Source: Strongylocentrotus purpuratus
Taxonomy: Eukaryota > Echinodermata > Echinoidea > Camarodonta > Strongylocentrotidae
Assembly (NCBI RefSeq): GCF_000002235.5
Contig: NW_022145609.1
Location: 7,194,163-7,258,162, forward strand
Direction: 5' to 3'
DNA: 64,000 nt
Shown here: one piece after another, positions 45,021 to 58,900 of the stretch
Layout: the number at the start of each line of letters is the position of its first letter
Numbering within the stretch: the stretch's first letter is position 1
Translations under genes and position numbers: made by a program
The notes under the pieces: model-generated
What the model was told of the DNA's origin: nothing
What the model saw: the letters and a program-made list of their open reading frames with translations, nothing else
The model's database searches: none

Positions 45021-47376
45021 GTGTAGGAGGCTAGTTGAATCATAGAGCATATGCCAAAATTGGATAACAATTTCTTTAACAAAAATAACTCATCTATGCC
45101 CTTAGCTCTTTGGAAAGCACCATACTAAGCACATTTTGAGTGCATTTAAAAAAATTGAATTATTAGCGTATAGAAATATATAATTGTAGAATAGCTTGCT
45201 TGGGAAGTATTATGCTTGATGAAAGATATATAGGTTATGCCTCATATCTTCATAGAACCCACACATTGTTTTGAGCCAAAATGTTTCACGAGCATCATAA
45301 TATGATTATGCCACCACAGTTTTCTTTCTTTTCATTTCATTTCATATGTTTATTTTCTGCTAACGTTTTTTCCCATGCAATAAATAATGTTTTTCAATGC
45401 ACAAAAAAGGTATCATAGTACTGTGCATTTCTTTTAATATTCTCGATGATGTTACCCTACATATTCCGGGAAACCGAGCTGCTTTTTTAAAGAATTTTTG
45501 CGTCAAAGTTGCGTTAATTTATAAAAAGAAAAATTTGCAGGAATATTGCGAATGTAATAACGGTACCTTAATTTTTGACATACGTAAACTTTATGAAAAG
45601 AAACCACAACAAAAAAGAGAAAAGGGGACTATAGAATTGATCAGTTCGGCCGTTAAAGGAAAATGAAGGAGCTTGCCAGTTGCGCATTCTCTACCTTGGA
45701 AGCTCTGTGAGCTTTTGCGCCATCAGTGATTGTACGGTAGCGTAAAGAGAGAGGGAAGACCGTTTGTATACGATCCGCACATAGAGATAACATACCCTGA
45801 AAAAGTGGGAAGCACTCGCATACGGATCACCGTTTGTGCAGTGTAGGCGCAAAAAAAGACAAGTGATGAAAACTGTCAATACTGCTCTATCATCTGAAAA
45901 CTTCTAACAGCGTCTTCTTTTTACGTCATCTATTGTTGATACCCCATCTGGAATAATCTGATCGATTTCCTATGATGCGTTCTCTGGCCCGTTTTTCTTT
46001 TGTCTGGTAGTCTACTGTTGTTGGTGGAATACACAAAGAGGGAGTAGAAGGACTTTGCCAGGCCCTGGGGCAGGACAACCCATAGCACTCTCTTCTGTTT
46101 CCAATAGGAGGGTCTACTCTGTTTACCTAGTACTGGTGGAGGGGTATGTTTCGTTTCGAGGAAGCTTCCCCAGAACCCAAGATGGGAAGCTAAGGAAAGA
46201 GAAGAGCTCGCGTTCAGGAAACTAAAATATAAAAAGAAACGTGTGGATATCATCTCTGTCTCTTTGACCCTCTCCCCTTTTGAATGTAACCACGGGATTT
46301 TATTGCATTTTTATTTTCGGAATATCTACAGCGACGCATTGATCTCAAACTCTGTTGGATACTACCGTCTGCATGACGCGATTCGTCAAGTGCTAGTGCC
46401 CATCCATGTCCCATCTATGAAAGGTGAGGATCTCGTTTAGGTTTCTAATGAGATTACTTCTGAATTGTTCAGGACTGTTGGATATCCTTTTCTTGTTATC
46501 AAGTGTTTATTTGCTTTGATGATCTCACTGCGTCTGAAAAAAAGTGTATTTTATTCTCAATATCATACAACAGGAAGGTGGTTTTAAGGTGAATACAGAA
46601 TTTACTATATCAAAAGCCCGTCCGAGGAGAACATAGCTAAAATAGATCGCTCAAAATTCTCAACATCGGATTATATATATGCGATCATATTATCTCATAA
46701 GGAAGGAAAATCTGGAGGGATTAAACACACTGCCTGGTGAGTAATTATACTGTTTCCTTGAATTTTTGTTATCGCATTGAATACATTATGTATGTGTATA
46801 GATATTTGCGTAAAGGCCGATTTATGTCAATGATGAAGGATTTTTTTCAAGCGGGAATGTATGCACACCTGTGGTGTTGCAAGTAGTACATTTCAAAAAC
46901 GTTTGTTTTGAAGACATATTAAATGATATGAATATAATTCAAGGAATTCCCTAAATGCTGTGAGCACCGAAATCGGTAGCCTAGTACTAGTAGAGCCGGG
47001 TTAATATTGGAGCGCTTTGAGCATCTATAATCATAATTATAGTGGGATGCAGCCCCTATCCCTTCCTACCATCGCCTAGTCCGCCGGATTTTATATCCAT
47101 GAAACATGAGATGTGATAAGTATTGCTGGTTAACAAGCTAGGTGTGACAGTGTTATTAAAAGTATGACAGCCTCGACTACATGCACACTTTATTATCCAT
47201 GAACGCAGATTTATTTTGCAGTGAGCCTCACAAGCAGAAATCAATTCCTAAGATAAAGATTTTAAAGGCAAAACGTTGCAAGTCTCTGGAAGTTTCTTTT
47301 TAATTATTATGATGAGTGAATTTCTACGAAAGAATCACAATATCAGCGCGGAGACTGTTTTTCATCTTCACAAACC
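45013..47376. other. intergenic, nothing recognised
   Basis: Open frames at 45397-45666 (+) and 45930-46253 (-) have no recognised domain and are not reported as genes. A SINE-like GGAGCGCTTTGAGCATC lies at 47010-47026. Confidence 0.45.
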
Positions 47377-47935
47377 TTAAAGGGAAATCCAACCCCAATA
47401 GACAACTACTCTAAAACGAAGGCAGAAAAATCAGAGAAGCAAACTGATGAAAGTTCAATTGAATCTGACTAAATATAAGAAAGTAATGCATTTTGGGCAG
47501 TTGTAATCAATATAAGTATGGGCACTTCAAATTGGCTGAAGCGGCAATGTCAATGTGATGTAGTGCCGGACTGCTTTCCCTTCTGTTCCAACAATGACTA
47601 AATTTTTAATTTTACAAAAATTAATGGCTCAGGAGGGTCTATTCTCTTTAGAATAACAATGATGATATGTTATTTATAATATATTTTGATTAATGCCCCT
47701 AGGGAGAAGGAACTTACGAGAAAAACAGAAGTTAATGATATTTTTGTACACAGGAAATGGGAGAGTTATCCGCGTCCTACGTCACGATTCACTAACCAAA
47801 CTACCAATTTCAGATTCGCATAGACTTATTAATCTCATATTTCAAACATTCATAACTTCCTTATTGCAATTCTGTTTCTGCTATTTTTTTCTTTCATACA
47901 AATCAACTTATTAGAAGGGTTGGATTGCCCTTTAA
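47377..47935. mobile_element. TTAA-flanked MITE
   Basis: The ends TTAAAGGGAAATCCAACCC and GGGTTGGATTGCCCTTTAA form TIRs bounded by TTAA; 559 bp. Subterminal text AATATAAGAAAGTAATGCA and AGTTGTAATCAATATAAG parallels the element at 19529-20092, so the two are related families. Confidence 0.85.
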
Positions 47936-50009
47936 GAACTCGAAAGAAGATTTTATGATAATCAAGATATACAATTATTTATAAGAGTAACGTGTAGTTT
48001 TCGCATCTGCTTCTGTTTAAAACATTGGAAATTCTCAAGTGCTCTGAGGTGTAGCCCCCAATGGGACCATTCAATAAAATGATGCTAGCATCTTCGATCG
48101 TTTACCACGGAATTCACCACAAAAACCACGACGTTTAGTCGCACACAACACGTGAACAGAAAGAGAGGGCATATGGCATAATGATTGAGACAAACGAAAA
48201 AAGATCAGAGAGATACATTCATTCACCACCCAATAACGCTTGTTGTTGAACGCTTGCTATTGGAATTGAACTTGGTAAACCATCTTCGGATTTATACAAA
48301 AACTGACATAAAATATCACATCCAATAAGAAGCCTAAATGGTGTATAAAAGAGCAGTGGCGGGTCTGGGTTGAAATGGGATAATGTGCCCCCCCCCCCCC
48401 CACCTTTTAGAATTCAATTTCGAATATGTTAAACACTTTTAAACAGATGTACAGGCAAAGAAAAATTGTGCGACGTCCCGCATAACATATTTGAAGAAAA
48501 TAGAAACCTGAGAATGTGAAATTCGTTTTCCTTTGACTTGTGCCCTTCTCCTCCCCTGCAATTTAACTTTAGATTCTCCTTTTGAATATTATGTTCATCG
48601 ATATTAAATCTCGCTCGAAATTCGCTTTTGATTCCTCTACCTTCTCAAAGAGACATGATACGTACTCCCAAAATGATAATTAAAGGGATGCCTATCTTGT
48701 ATCATGATAGAAAATTAAAAAACATTAACACTTATATTGCTTCATTCGCCTCTCTGCACAGTCGCACGTTTGCCTCACGTACATTTGTGTATAAAACAAT
48801 AGACACCAATTGAGGGAATGAATTGCTTTGTACAACACAAAGTCTTTTCAAAATTTTCATTTTCGGTCTTTATTAGCTGCATGACAACTCATTGAACACC
48901 ACTATGGATTAACCTAGCGCTGGAAATATGTAAATGATCTTGAAGCCTTTGGTATATATCTTTTCCATGATAAATACAAGATGGCACAGGACGATTATTC
49001 ATTGACATTTGAATATGTCAAAATTAGTATCTGTATGAATAATGTCTCAACATTGCATGTACAGTTAGGGGGCTAAATTTGATCTTGTTAGAGCAAAAGT
49101 ACATTTACTTCTAAATTACATTTCGGGTTATTTGAACTATATGTGAACCCCAGAAAATCAGATGCAAACATAGTATGGGAGACCTAGGCCTATAGGTAAA
49201 CAAACCTCCATTAAGACAGTTACAAGTCTGATAATACAATAATTTAAACATCTATTAGTTAGTAGATTCTAATATTGATGATTCCCGTGTACTAATCAAT
49301 GATTTTTATGGTCATGCTTAAATGGGCAAAATAGGAAAAAAATGTGGGTAGAAGATATTGTTTTGCGACTTAGGAGATTTTTGTTTCAGTTTTAAAAAAA
49401 CAAAGGAAAAAAACCCGTTGAGTATGTAATTGTGTAACATCATGTACGTTACATGCGTATAAACTACAACATAACATATGTTTCACGTTTCATTTTTCGT
49501 GTTTCATGTTTAATTTTAGATGAAAATTCATTCATTTATAGTTGATGTACCATGCGTAGAAACAACATTATGTATCGAAATCTGTTTTTAACACCATAGC
49601 ACATAATATTGAGGTGAGCGATATTCTTTGAACAAATACACAAGAAGTCCAAAATGATGATGAAGATTATGAATATCGTCCAAAACTAGCTCATCGTATT
49701 ACAACGATATAGATAGTATCATCATATTTCCAAATGATTGTAAGACAATATGAGAACTCTTGGAAGTGCCTCACATTATCTATACACGAAACACTATCTG
49801 TCATGGGATTCTGCTAATGTCTTCGTAGACCCTAGCATAATAAGCCTTAAGAAAATGTATCCTTCGTGTTGGCAAAGATACAACTTACTTATGGAAATGG
49901 GTATAAATACCTGCAGTGGCACTTTGATGTGCTCTTAAAACATGTTGTTAGGAATGCAAAGTAAATATTTCTACTTATTGCCTGCAGACGCTATACATTT
50001 ATATGTCTG
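47936..50009. other. intergenic, nothing recognised
   Basis: AT-rich. A short C run lies at 48388-48401, near TGGCGGGTCTGGGTTG. No gene evidence. Confidence 0.45.
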
Positions 50010-50450
50010 CAGACATTTTGGATATCCCCTGTCTTAAGAAACTTACATTAGTTACCAGTCCAGTCTCGCATTCAGTCCAAAGTACTGTTATTAGCTTATG
50101 AATGTTTAAATGGATTTATTTAAATGAATTACTCACAGCAAACAGACTAACAAGATATCTGCAATCATGTTAAAAGAATGTGTTTTGCTCCTCCTATTCT
50201 GACAAAAACGTTTGATGAACGTTCGTTTGCTTATGTTATACCCCAGTTTAATAGAATAGCCGCTCTGTTTTTCTTAGAAACATTAATACAATATATATGT
50301 TTAAGTTTGCCCTTAAAGCAGTCTTATGCCAAATATTGAATAGATAAAAGGAACAAAGTAACATATTTTCTATCTGCTTTTCTTGTCCTTTTCTTCCAAA
50401 GCGCAGAGGGACCTACACGATTTTTCTTTGTAATATTATAATTATTATTA
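50010..50450 (+). pseudogene. decayed LINE reverse transcriptase tail
   Basis: An interrupted frame reads LH*LPVQSRIQSKVLLLAYE and CLNGFI (the usual text is LHWLPV...LLAYK.LNG), then SFAYVIPQFNRIAALFF further on. A 3' end with ATT repeats lies at about 50440-50454. Several stops are present. It is the same kind of element tail as at 21745-22250. Confidence 0.55.
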
Positions 50451-51725
50451 TTTATGATTAAAATATTCTAAAGGTTTATTTCATCACACTTCATGTAAGT
50501 ATATTATTTTGTAATTTCACGAAATAAGTTAATTGAATCGACATGATTATGGGGCTCATCAGATTTGGTTGCCGTTGTATTTATTTGAACCACTACGATT
50601 TCAGTTCTGCTTCATATAGCGATAAATGCAACTCTTGACTTAGACAGAATTTGATACTCTTGAATTAAGGGCATGCTAAGAACGTGAACCATTTGACCAT
50701 AATCTAAATCACATGAATTGACAAATCATATCAACAAGGCAGAGTAAATCATATAGCATGTATAACACATACCACGACTACGAAATCACGGAGGCAAAAT
50801 TATTTGGACGACATATCAAATCTCTGACGTGTATGCATTTGATTGGAAATTGAAAAAAACCTAATTTAATAACGGCACAAACTAGAACAGATGCTGTCAA
50901 TGCTCTTCACAAAATGAAAAAAGGAATGGGTATTTCACCAAACATATCAGATTTATTGATACAAACGAGCTCAATGCAAACAAAAAAAAATCTAATTTTT
51001 ATTTTCAACTGCATTTGGGGAAATAGGGCAATCATAATATCTTATGGTTATATATTTACCTTTAATATGTCCTAAATTTGTAAGCTACTTGCACCTGTGT
51101 ACACACGTGGCATTGGTGACTCGTTTACTGAAGAAAAATGTTTCAGTGATACGTAAAATATTGATGAAGATTAAACTGACACACACTCTGTTATCCCCAC
51201 GATTTGTATAAAGCAGTTTAGGATAGTTTAACAAAATGAAAACCTCAATGTGACTTTGCATTCCGAAATTGCAACATGATTTTTGCGAAGCATTTGTTAA
51301 AAATTTCATCTTCAAATTTACTCTGCATTTTCACATTGATGTGGAGTAATTATATAAACATATTGCACACGATATAATGCATATTGAGGAATTCAATAAC
51401 GCCTCGGAAATAGTTACGTTGAAAAGATGAAAATAATATTTTTACTAACATTTGCTTGAGTACGTTATAATTTTACGGGGTTTATTTTCACGTCCGATCT
51501 CAATCATGTAGATTTGCGATGGAAACGTCTTGGTTTATACTGTCCGCATTTTAACAAGGCTTGGGGATGCATACACTAATCCCATCGTGTTACCAGGGAC
51601 ATTGAGATGCGCATTATGCAGTGGGGATTTATCTGACTATTTACTTGACGGAAGTATTCCATCGGTATTCCATATCTACAACCCCCTCCTCCCTCTCTCC
51701 CTCTCTCTCTCCCTCACTCCTCCCC

Positions 51726-51756
<31 letters not shown>

Positions 51757-53581
51757 ATTCTCACATACACTTACTCCTTTCGGTGTATCCCGTTTTCCTC
51801 TCCCCATATTGACTCTCCATCTTTTTCACTCACCGACGCTCGTCTTCCCCCTCACCGTCTCTCTCTCTCTCTCTCTTCCTCTCCTTCTAATTCTCCCCTT
51901 ATGTCTACCCTCCATCTCTCTCCCTCTCTTCATTGCTCTCTATCCCTCCTCCCTCTTTCTCTCGCTCTCTCTCTCTCTCCTTTTCTCTCTTTTTCTTTTT
52001 CTCTCTTTCTCTCTTTCTCTGTTTCTCTCTCTCTCTCTCTCTCTCTCACTCTATCTGGTCATCGCCGATTTACCTGTTTGCTCAGCCCGTATGAATGCGG
52101 CGTGTAAATTGAATGTGGGAGCAGAGAACATAATAAGCCGATGGGAAGACGAAATAGGGGCAACAACTCTACGTGTGCACTTTTAATCGGGGGCGTGGGG
52201 ATTGTTGGAAATGTAAAGACTCTGAGGCGATTGAAAACAAATCGGGACGCAAATCTAAAGAGAAAGTGACACAGGGAAAGGAAGATGCGTACACCCTATT
52301 ATAAAAGAGGGAAAGTCACCTTAACATATACAAAATTTCTTTTAAAAAATGTATATATTTCTTTGAGTGTCTCGATCATGTTCATGCAAATGAAGAAAGA
52401 ACGAAAAGAAAATTATTTACAAATTAAAAACGTATAGGATGCATAAACTTAACAGGCAGTATGCCAAAAGAAGAGATCGAACATAGAGGAATATTAGATA
52501 TCAAGAATGATTAGGATGAGATGCAGAAGACAGGTGAGAAAATCACCGAACATGATTTAGGGTATGTATATAGCGAGAGCAACCTTAATGTGTTAACCGA
52601 TGCCCCTGGAGCATCATAATTAGATTAGTATATCCAATTGGCTAGGTAAGACACTCCTCTGCCCCCCCTCCCTCCACACCACTCACGCACACCCCACATG
52701 TACCTTACCTCTCCCTCCCAGCTGATTCCCAACAGGTTAATTAGTATTGGCACCTGCAGAGAGGAGTCAGAAGGCTTTAACCCTTTACATACTGGAGGTA
52801 TCTTCGAGCATTGTGATGTATACCGTGTCATCACCATCATCGGGGTAGGTTTCAGGGTATTTGAGATGAACCGATCGCTTTATCGGTTCTTGATATTAAT
52901 GACGTCACACAAGGAGGGTAGAAGGTGTTGAACATAATGCAGACTGACACGGCCCCGCAAGATGAAGATTTGTACACTCTGTATGAGCCAAGGAAATGAT
53001 TTTCCTGTGCCACATTGCAAATATCATGGGATAGTATAATCAATTTTGAGAATATCATAAATGTTTCCAGCGTAAAATAATTCTATGCATGTTAGAAGCG
53101 TTATCATGTAGCTAAGCAGGACCGGAAGTGAATAATTCTGCAAGGAATTTGTGTTGAACGAAGCAAAATTTCTGTAAAGAATGCCTCTTAATTTGTGCAG
53201 ATCAAAAATCATGACAAACAAGCGGCTGTGCTAAATTGGCACTTATAACAACGTGTGAAGGTTAAAAGCAAATCAGAGAGAGAGAAACAGAAATGAAATA
53301 AGGAGAAAGAGTAAACTCAATACAAGAGGATGAAGATGAGGTGAAAAACTACTGTCGACCTTGAAGAAATTTGAAATTTAATCGAGAGGTACATGGATGG
53401 AGGTAAGAAAGGCAGGAAAGGGAAAGGACGAGAGGAATATTTAAAGAAATTATTATCGACAGAGAAAGGAAGAAAGACATCATGAAATCGGTGAAACATT
53501 TTTAAAGAGTGGATAGATTAATAACATGGGGGAAAGGTGCCGAGAGAGGCAGAAATTCGGGATATGAGAAAGAGAGAGAGA

Positions 53582-53614
<33 letters not shown>

Positions 53615-55060
53615 CCGAGGGAGGAGAGAGAGGGAAGGACGGGGGTTAACGACAAAACACCATGGTAGTCGGCCCATGAGAGAACTCTGAAGAAGTAACC
53701 AGAGCACTTGAAATCCTTGGGTAAAAAATATATTAACATGCTGAATACAAGCGTGAATAAGGTGAAATATTCGTAACATGCACTGAAGGGACCGGAGCTT
53801 CATGAATCAGAACCAAAGCATACATATAGCTCGTCGAAAGATACCACCAACAGACTGGGGCAGTATTAGCTCACTCTGTCTTCGTAATCGCACCAAATTT
53901 TGTCGTTTTGTATCTAGGCACGGAGCTACAATTTACATTTGTAGCTCCAGGATCTAAGGGTGATAACCACTCCAAATCCCGAGCTTGCTCTCACTCCGGA
54001 GGATAAAACAGCTCTCATTCTCATGCCCAGTGGGTTCTGCACAATCCAATCTCTCGTGATCTGAGCATTTGTCGCAATAAATAGATTTGATGCACTGTTT
54101 CATTGATATTATTTAGTATTAGAGAAACTTCAATGTACTATTAATTTGGTAGAATGTGGGTTTTCAATAGACAAGGGTGTATATATCTTTCTCTCGTATC
54201 CCATCTCCAGGTAAACTCTCTTTCTATCTATCTCTCTCGCCTCTCTCTATAGCCCCCATCCTTTTATCTCGCACACTCGCACACATACACACACACACCC
54301 ATGAACATGCACACTCACATTTCTCTCCTTTTCTCCTCTGTCCCTCTCTGTTTTCTTTCTCTTCTTCTCTCCTCTCCTCTCCTCTCCTCTCCTCTCCCTC
54401 TCTCTAAGGAAATCCAGATGTAATCAAGTGAACTAAATATTATGACAGATCGGTTCTATAACCGATAAGGAGGGGAAGATAGTTCACAAGCGCGATTTCC
54501 TTGACGCAATATCAGCCCACGTTTCATAGCTTGAATGGAAATGACAGTGATTTTCCATTGGTTAAAGGACGTAAAGATTGAAAATAAATCCTTTTATAGC
54601 CCCCCCCCCCCCCCTTGATTTTTTTTCTCTTGCTTTGTTTGGTATTGTTTTAATTTTGCTCGAAAAGGTAGATACGAATTCCGGATCGTTGAATTTAGGG
54701 CAGCAAATTCTCTTTTTGAATATTTTCATAAAAATATATTATGTCTAACAAGCGTACAAGTCTACACGTTCAACCCGGCCATATTTGGTATTGTTATACC
54801 ATTTAGCATGCTCATAAGAGTCCGAATGGAATTGAAATGGGGGGAAATACTCAATATCCTGAACGCCTTCTATATTAAACGGTGCTGGAATAAATGTAAA
54901 ATATGATAACATCTGAAGCATTCTTCGCAAGGGTTAGTAGCAGGCTGTATTTGCTTTATTTATACAACCAACAATACATGGGGAGAATATTCTATTATGT
55001 AAATGTCTACAAATTCAGTAACATACATCTATTTCCTATACGTCTTAAAATCGTATGCAT

Positions 55061-55097
<37 letters not shown>

Positions 55098-55528
55098 ATC
55101 TTGATCTCTCTCTATATTTGCTTGAGTGTTAATGATGTACTATCAAAATTGGTCTCATGTATCTTCTTATATGATATTAAGTGATAATTGTTTCATTTCT
55201 ATGGAACTTTATTCTTCATCAGATATCAAGTGTAATTTTTTAAAGATTTCACTGTTCTTCAGAATCATCACTATCAAACATCTTTTGATCAGGAATGCAG
55301 TACACGTGTAAGAATGGCTGGTTATGTATGAAATAGGAACACTGTGTACTTTGAGGTTTTCCAATCCTCTGTTTCTCTAAGTCTTTTTTTTTTTCCATGA
55401 CTTATTCATTTCAACCTTCGCCTTGCCAGGATGCATGCAGTCCTTGAAGTCAATGTCTGATTCGATTTTCATATTCGCGATTCCCAATCCAACATGATAA
55501 AAACCTCATACGAAGTGCGCTCGAGAAC
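50451..55528. other. gene-poor stretch with simple repeats
   Basis: CT arrays at about 51690-52050, 54190-54410 and 55063-55097. A GA plus poly(G) run lies at 53565-53612 and poly(C) at 54600-54615. A hairpin GGAGCTACAA/TTGTAGCTCC lies at 53922-53948. No gene was recognised; the long frames overlap the CT arrays. Confidence 0.55.
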
Positions 55529-55928
55529 GCTCCTGCGATCGATCACATAGTAACGCTTATTCAATCAATACAGCACCCCTCCCCCACATGCACACATTTT
55601 TAAAGGATTGCAGGACACAATGCATACTCCAACTTGAAAATACTCTCCTGTAAATTCCAACCATGATTTCTAACTGAAATCCTAACTTCAATCCTGTACC
55701 CAATACCCTAACGCTAACCTTGTAACATGCAATTCCAAACTTTGTTACTTCGGGAATCCCTCCGTGCTTGATTTTGCCAAGATCTAGGGTCAGGTTCCGG
55801 GTTTCTATAATTTTTGGCGCCAACTTTAAGGTTAGTGTTAACTAGGACCCAATAGTGTTTGCTCCACGGTTGCAGTTGCGAATTCGGTTAGTGTAGGATG
55901 TTGACTGCGGAGCAATTATCGCAGGAGC
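55529..55928. mobile_element. candidate 400-bp TIR element
   Basis: GCTCCTGCGAT at 55529-55539 and ATCGCAGGAGC at 55918-55928 are perfect 11-bp inverted ends. The interior contains loose CCTAAC/GCTAACC text on the left and GGTTAGTGTTAAC on the right. Target duplications were not clear. Confidence 0.55.
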
Positions 55929-58900
55929 ATGTGTCTTACAACCTTAAAAATCAATTTGAAACCAGAGTCATATCCCTATATATTAGCCTAAATAAAGCCC
56001 TGAGGATATGACGCTGTAATATATGCTTGGGACCACCGCCACAAGACTTGCGTTTGATATAAACACCGACTTACATGATATTAATATTTGCACAACCGAA
56101 AATCCTTATTGGCTGTAAAGTGAATTCTCATCATCCCTCTACACCTCGGCGCCCAATCGACCCTTTAGTGTCATGGCCAATTTGTCAAGGTATTATGCTT
56201 TCATGAAGACGTCCCCGAGAACAAGTCATTACCACGTCACAAATGGTTCATTTTCATTAGGACACAAACCCAAATTTGTTTCATATTAAGCAACTTGATG
56301 CTATTACCGCATGATGTAAACAAATAGGCATTCAAAGGCTACCGGCTTGACGCTAATGGAGAAGAGCGACTCATACGACATATTTTGGATCTCGGTGTGA
56401 GTTCAGAATTGATAATAAATTACATTGTGAAATTATCGCCAGTTTTAAAGGTGATGTACATTGATGGCGGCAGAATATTTGTTTTTAAATGAATTAAATG
56501 AACTCTCTAGAAGCCATTCTGTTAGGTAATACTCAGTGGATTTTGAGGGTATGGAACCATCAAAGTTATTTAAAAATTATGTGGTCTAGCTAAATATAGA
56601 AAGTAGGCCTACTAAGAATTCCACCCGTTAATAAAAACAAATGGGATTCAGACATCACTTTGGTCAAAAGTCCTGCCACGTAGTTTAGTATTTGATATAG
56701 AAAGGGAACATTGAAATAGGAAATATCCTCATGTTACCTTAATGTTACCTTCTCATTTGTTATAATACAAATCCTCTCATATTACCTTTGTAAGATGTAA
56801 GGTAAGCGAAAAAGTGAAGCTTAACAAATTGCCTTTTTACTTTCATCATAATTCAATCTTCTCTTTAATATCAGATGGCGCCGCAGTAGTAGTTAATGAT
56901 CCTCAACCCGTATTAAGGGGAATCGTTTTTGTCTTAGTTATATATATTCTTGGGAATTTTGGCCCATGATAGTGGTACTACCACTTTTGGTGTCAGTTAT
57001 CTCGTTTGCGTTTATCGACCTCTGATGTATACACAATATTTATTATGTAAATTCTGACATTGCATTGTTACTGATGATGATGATAAAAGTAACAATGATA
57101 ATGATAATAATGAACATAATCATAATCATAATGTTAATGATAATAATAATTATTATTACAATTACAATAATTATCAAAATAATATTAATAATAATCATAA
57201 TTGCAAAAGCAATAATTATAATCAGTTTACTACTGTCTATAAATGAATGGATGAAGTTGTCGAAGCACGCCGAATATGGGGTCACTCGGAACATCCCTTT
57301 AGATCCACAGGATACGAGATTTGTGGGCTATGAGATCGAAATTGCCGGTAAACCCTCGTAAACTCGTAAACCCTCAAAAAACGTCCACCATGTCGGTCGA
57401 GGGAGATGGAATGCCCTTGGTCATTTTAGGAAATGATTTTATCCCTATGCACTTTGTATAAAAGGGTGATGCTTGTATTCGCGTATGTCGCTTGCATGAT
57501 GATCGTCGATCCTGATTTGGTTAAAATCTTAAAGCATGAAGGCCAGGTATTTAAGCTTGTCCTCTAGCATAGTGATGTGTCCTGCTTTGGGTGTAATGCG
57601 AAAATGATGAGTCATTGTCGTATGGCCACATAGTGCTCATAAAAATCATAATAAACATGAAAAATTGGCATATTTGGGGGTAAATAAATGTACGTGAATG
57701 AAATACAACATGTTATTCTTATGTTAGCATCATACATGAAACGTTCCGGCGGCGTAGCCCTCGAATGGTGAAGCAGACTTTGCCCATCCCTCTCCCACTT
57801 AAAGGCCCATAAAATAAAAATCAATGCAACCTGCAATTGATCTACAGCTCATAGTAATTCAAAGACACTCCGCCCACCCCACTCCCACCCCCTCCATTTT
57901 GTCGTGGCGGTCAACCCCATCCCCTATCAATATATTATGGATCTGCCTCTATACATCCATATTTTTTAAAAAGATTCATCAAATCTAAAACTACTAGTAC
58001 TATGCTATACATCATCACGAGATATCTTATTTCTCCTTTCCATAATGCGATTCGGATCGAACTCATGAATATGCGCGTCCTCGTTTAGCATTGTAAGTAC
58101 TGTTAAGAGATTTTCTCGGAGCAATATCCTCCTCGATTATCCGATAAGAAAACAGTCCATAAATGCATGCATAAACTTGTGCTTACACCATTCATTCTGT
58201 AATGGCTGGCGGTTCTAAACAGGCTTGATGAGCATTTCACCGCTACAAAGAGTTCTGCAGAGGAGTACTTGGAAGTAAATGACCTTTCTGAGCAAGATAA
58301 TGGACTTTATCTGGACACCCCATTTCGCTGCCTATATTTTTCCTGTGAGGTTAATGTAAATAATCTTATAATATGGAATAAATTTTGCTATTGAATAGTT
58401 TAAAGGCCAAAAATTCTTTTTCCTAAAATATTCCACTTTGCAAATCTTATGGCTGTATATCTCAATATAAAACTGTCTCAAAACAAGATACCACGACAGC
58501 ATAGGCAATACAGCATGCTAATTAAAGTTAACATGTAGCTTAACTAACTCAACTTTAAAAAAAAACATTTATCAAATATGCTTTTTGAGCCAATATATTT
58601 TTAGATCATTATGACCTTTTACCATCAGTGTGTTTTGTCTTGGATAGCACAGGGTAAATTACTTAGACTCCAGGGAGATCTTTGTATGTCATTTTGAGAA
58701 AGGTCAGACTGACCCCTGATTACAATGTGCACCATGTTTTGTTGGGCACACCGGCCGCTTGGAACTAACGGCGTCGATTTGTCAAGTATGACGTCATGCA
58801 TCTTATTAAGTCTGCTAGCGCACCCTAGAGGTTACACGGTGTTTAGCAAATAACCTATATCCCAAATCGATGGTCCCTTCTTGGGTATAGCCAGGGGAAT

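Noticed and set aside
45397..46253. Open frames of 89 codons (+) and 107 codons (-)
   Set aside because: No recognised domain, splice context or codon pattern; left unannotated.
58789..58796. CRE site TGACGTCA
   Set aside because: A single 8-bp palindrome far from any recognised gene; expected by chance.
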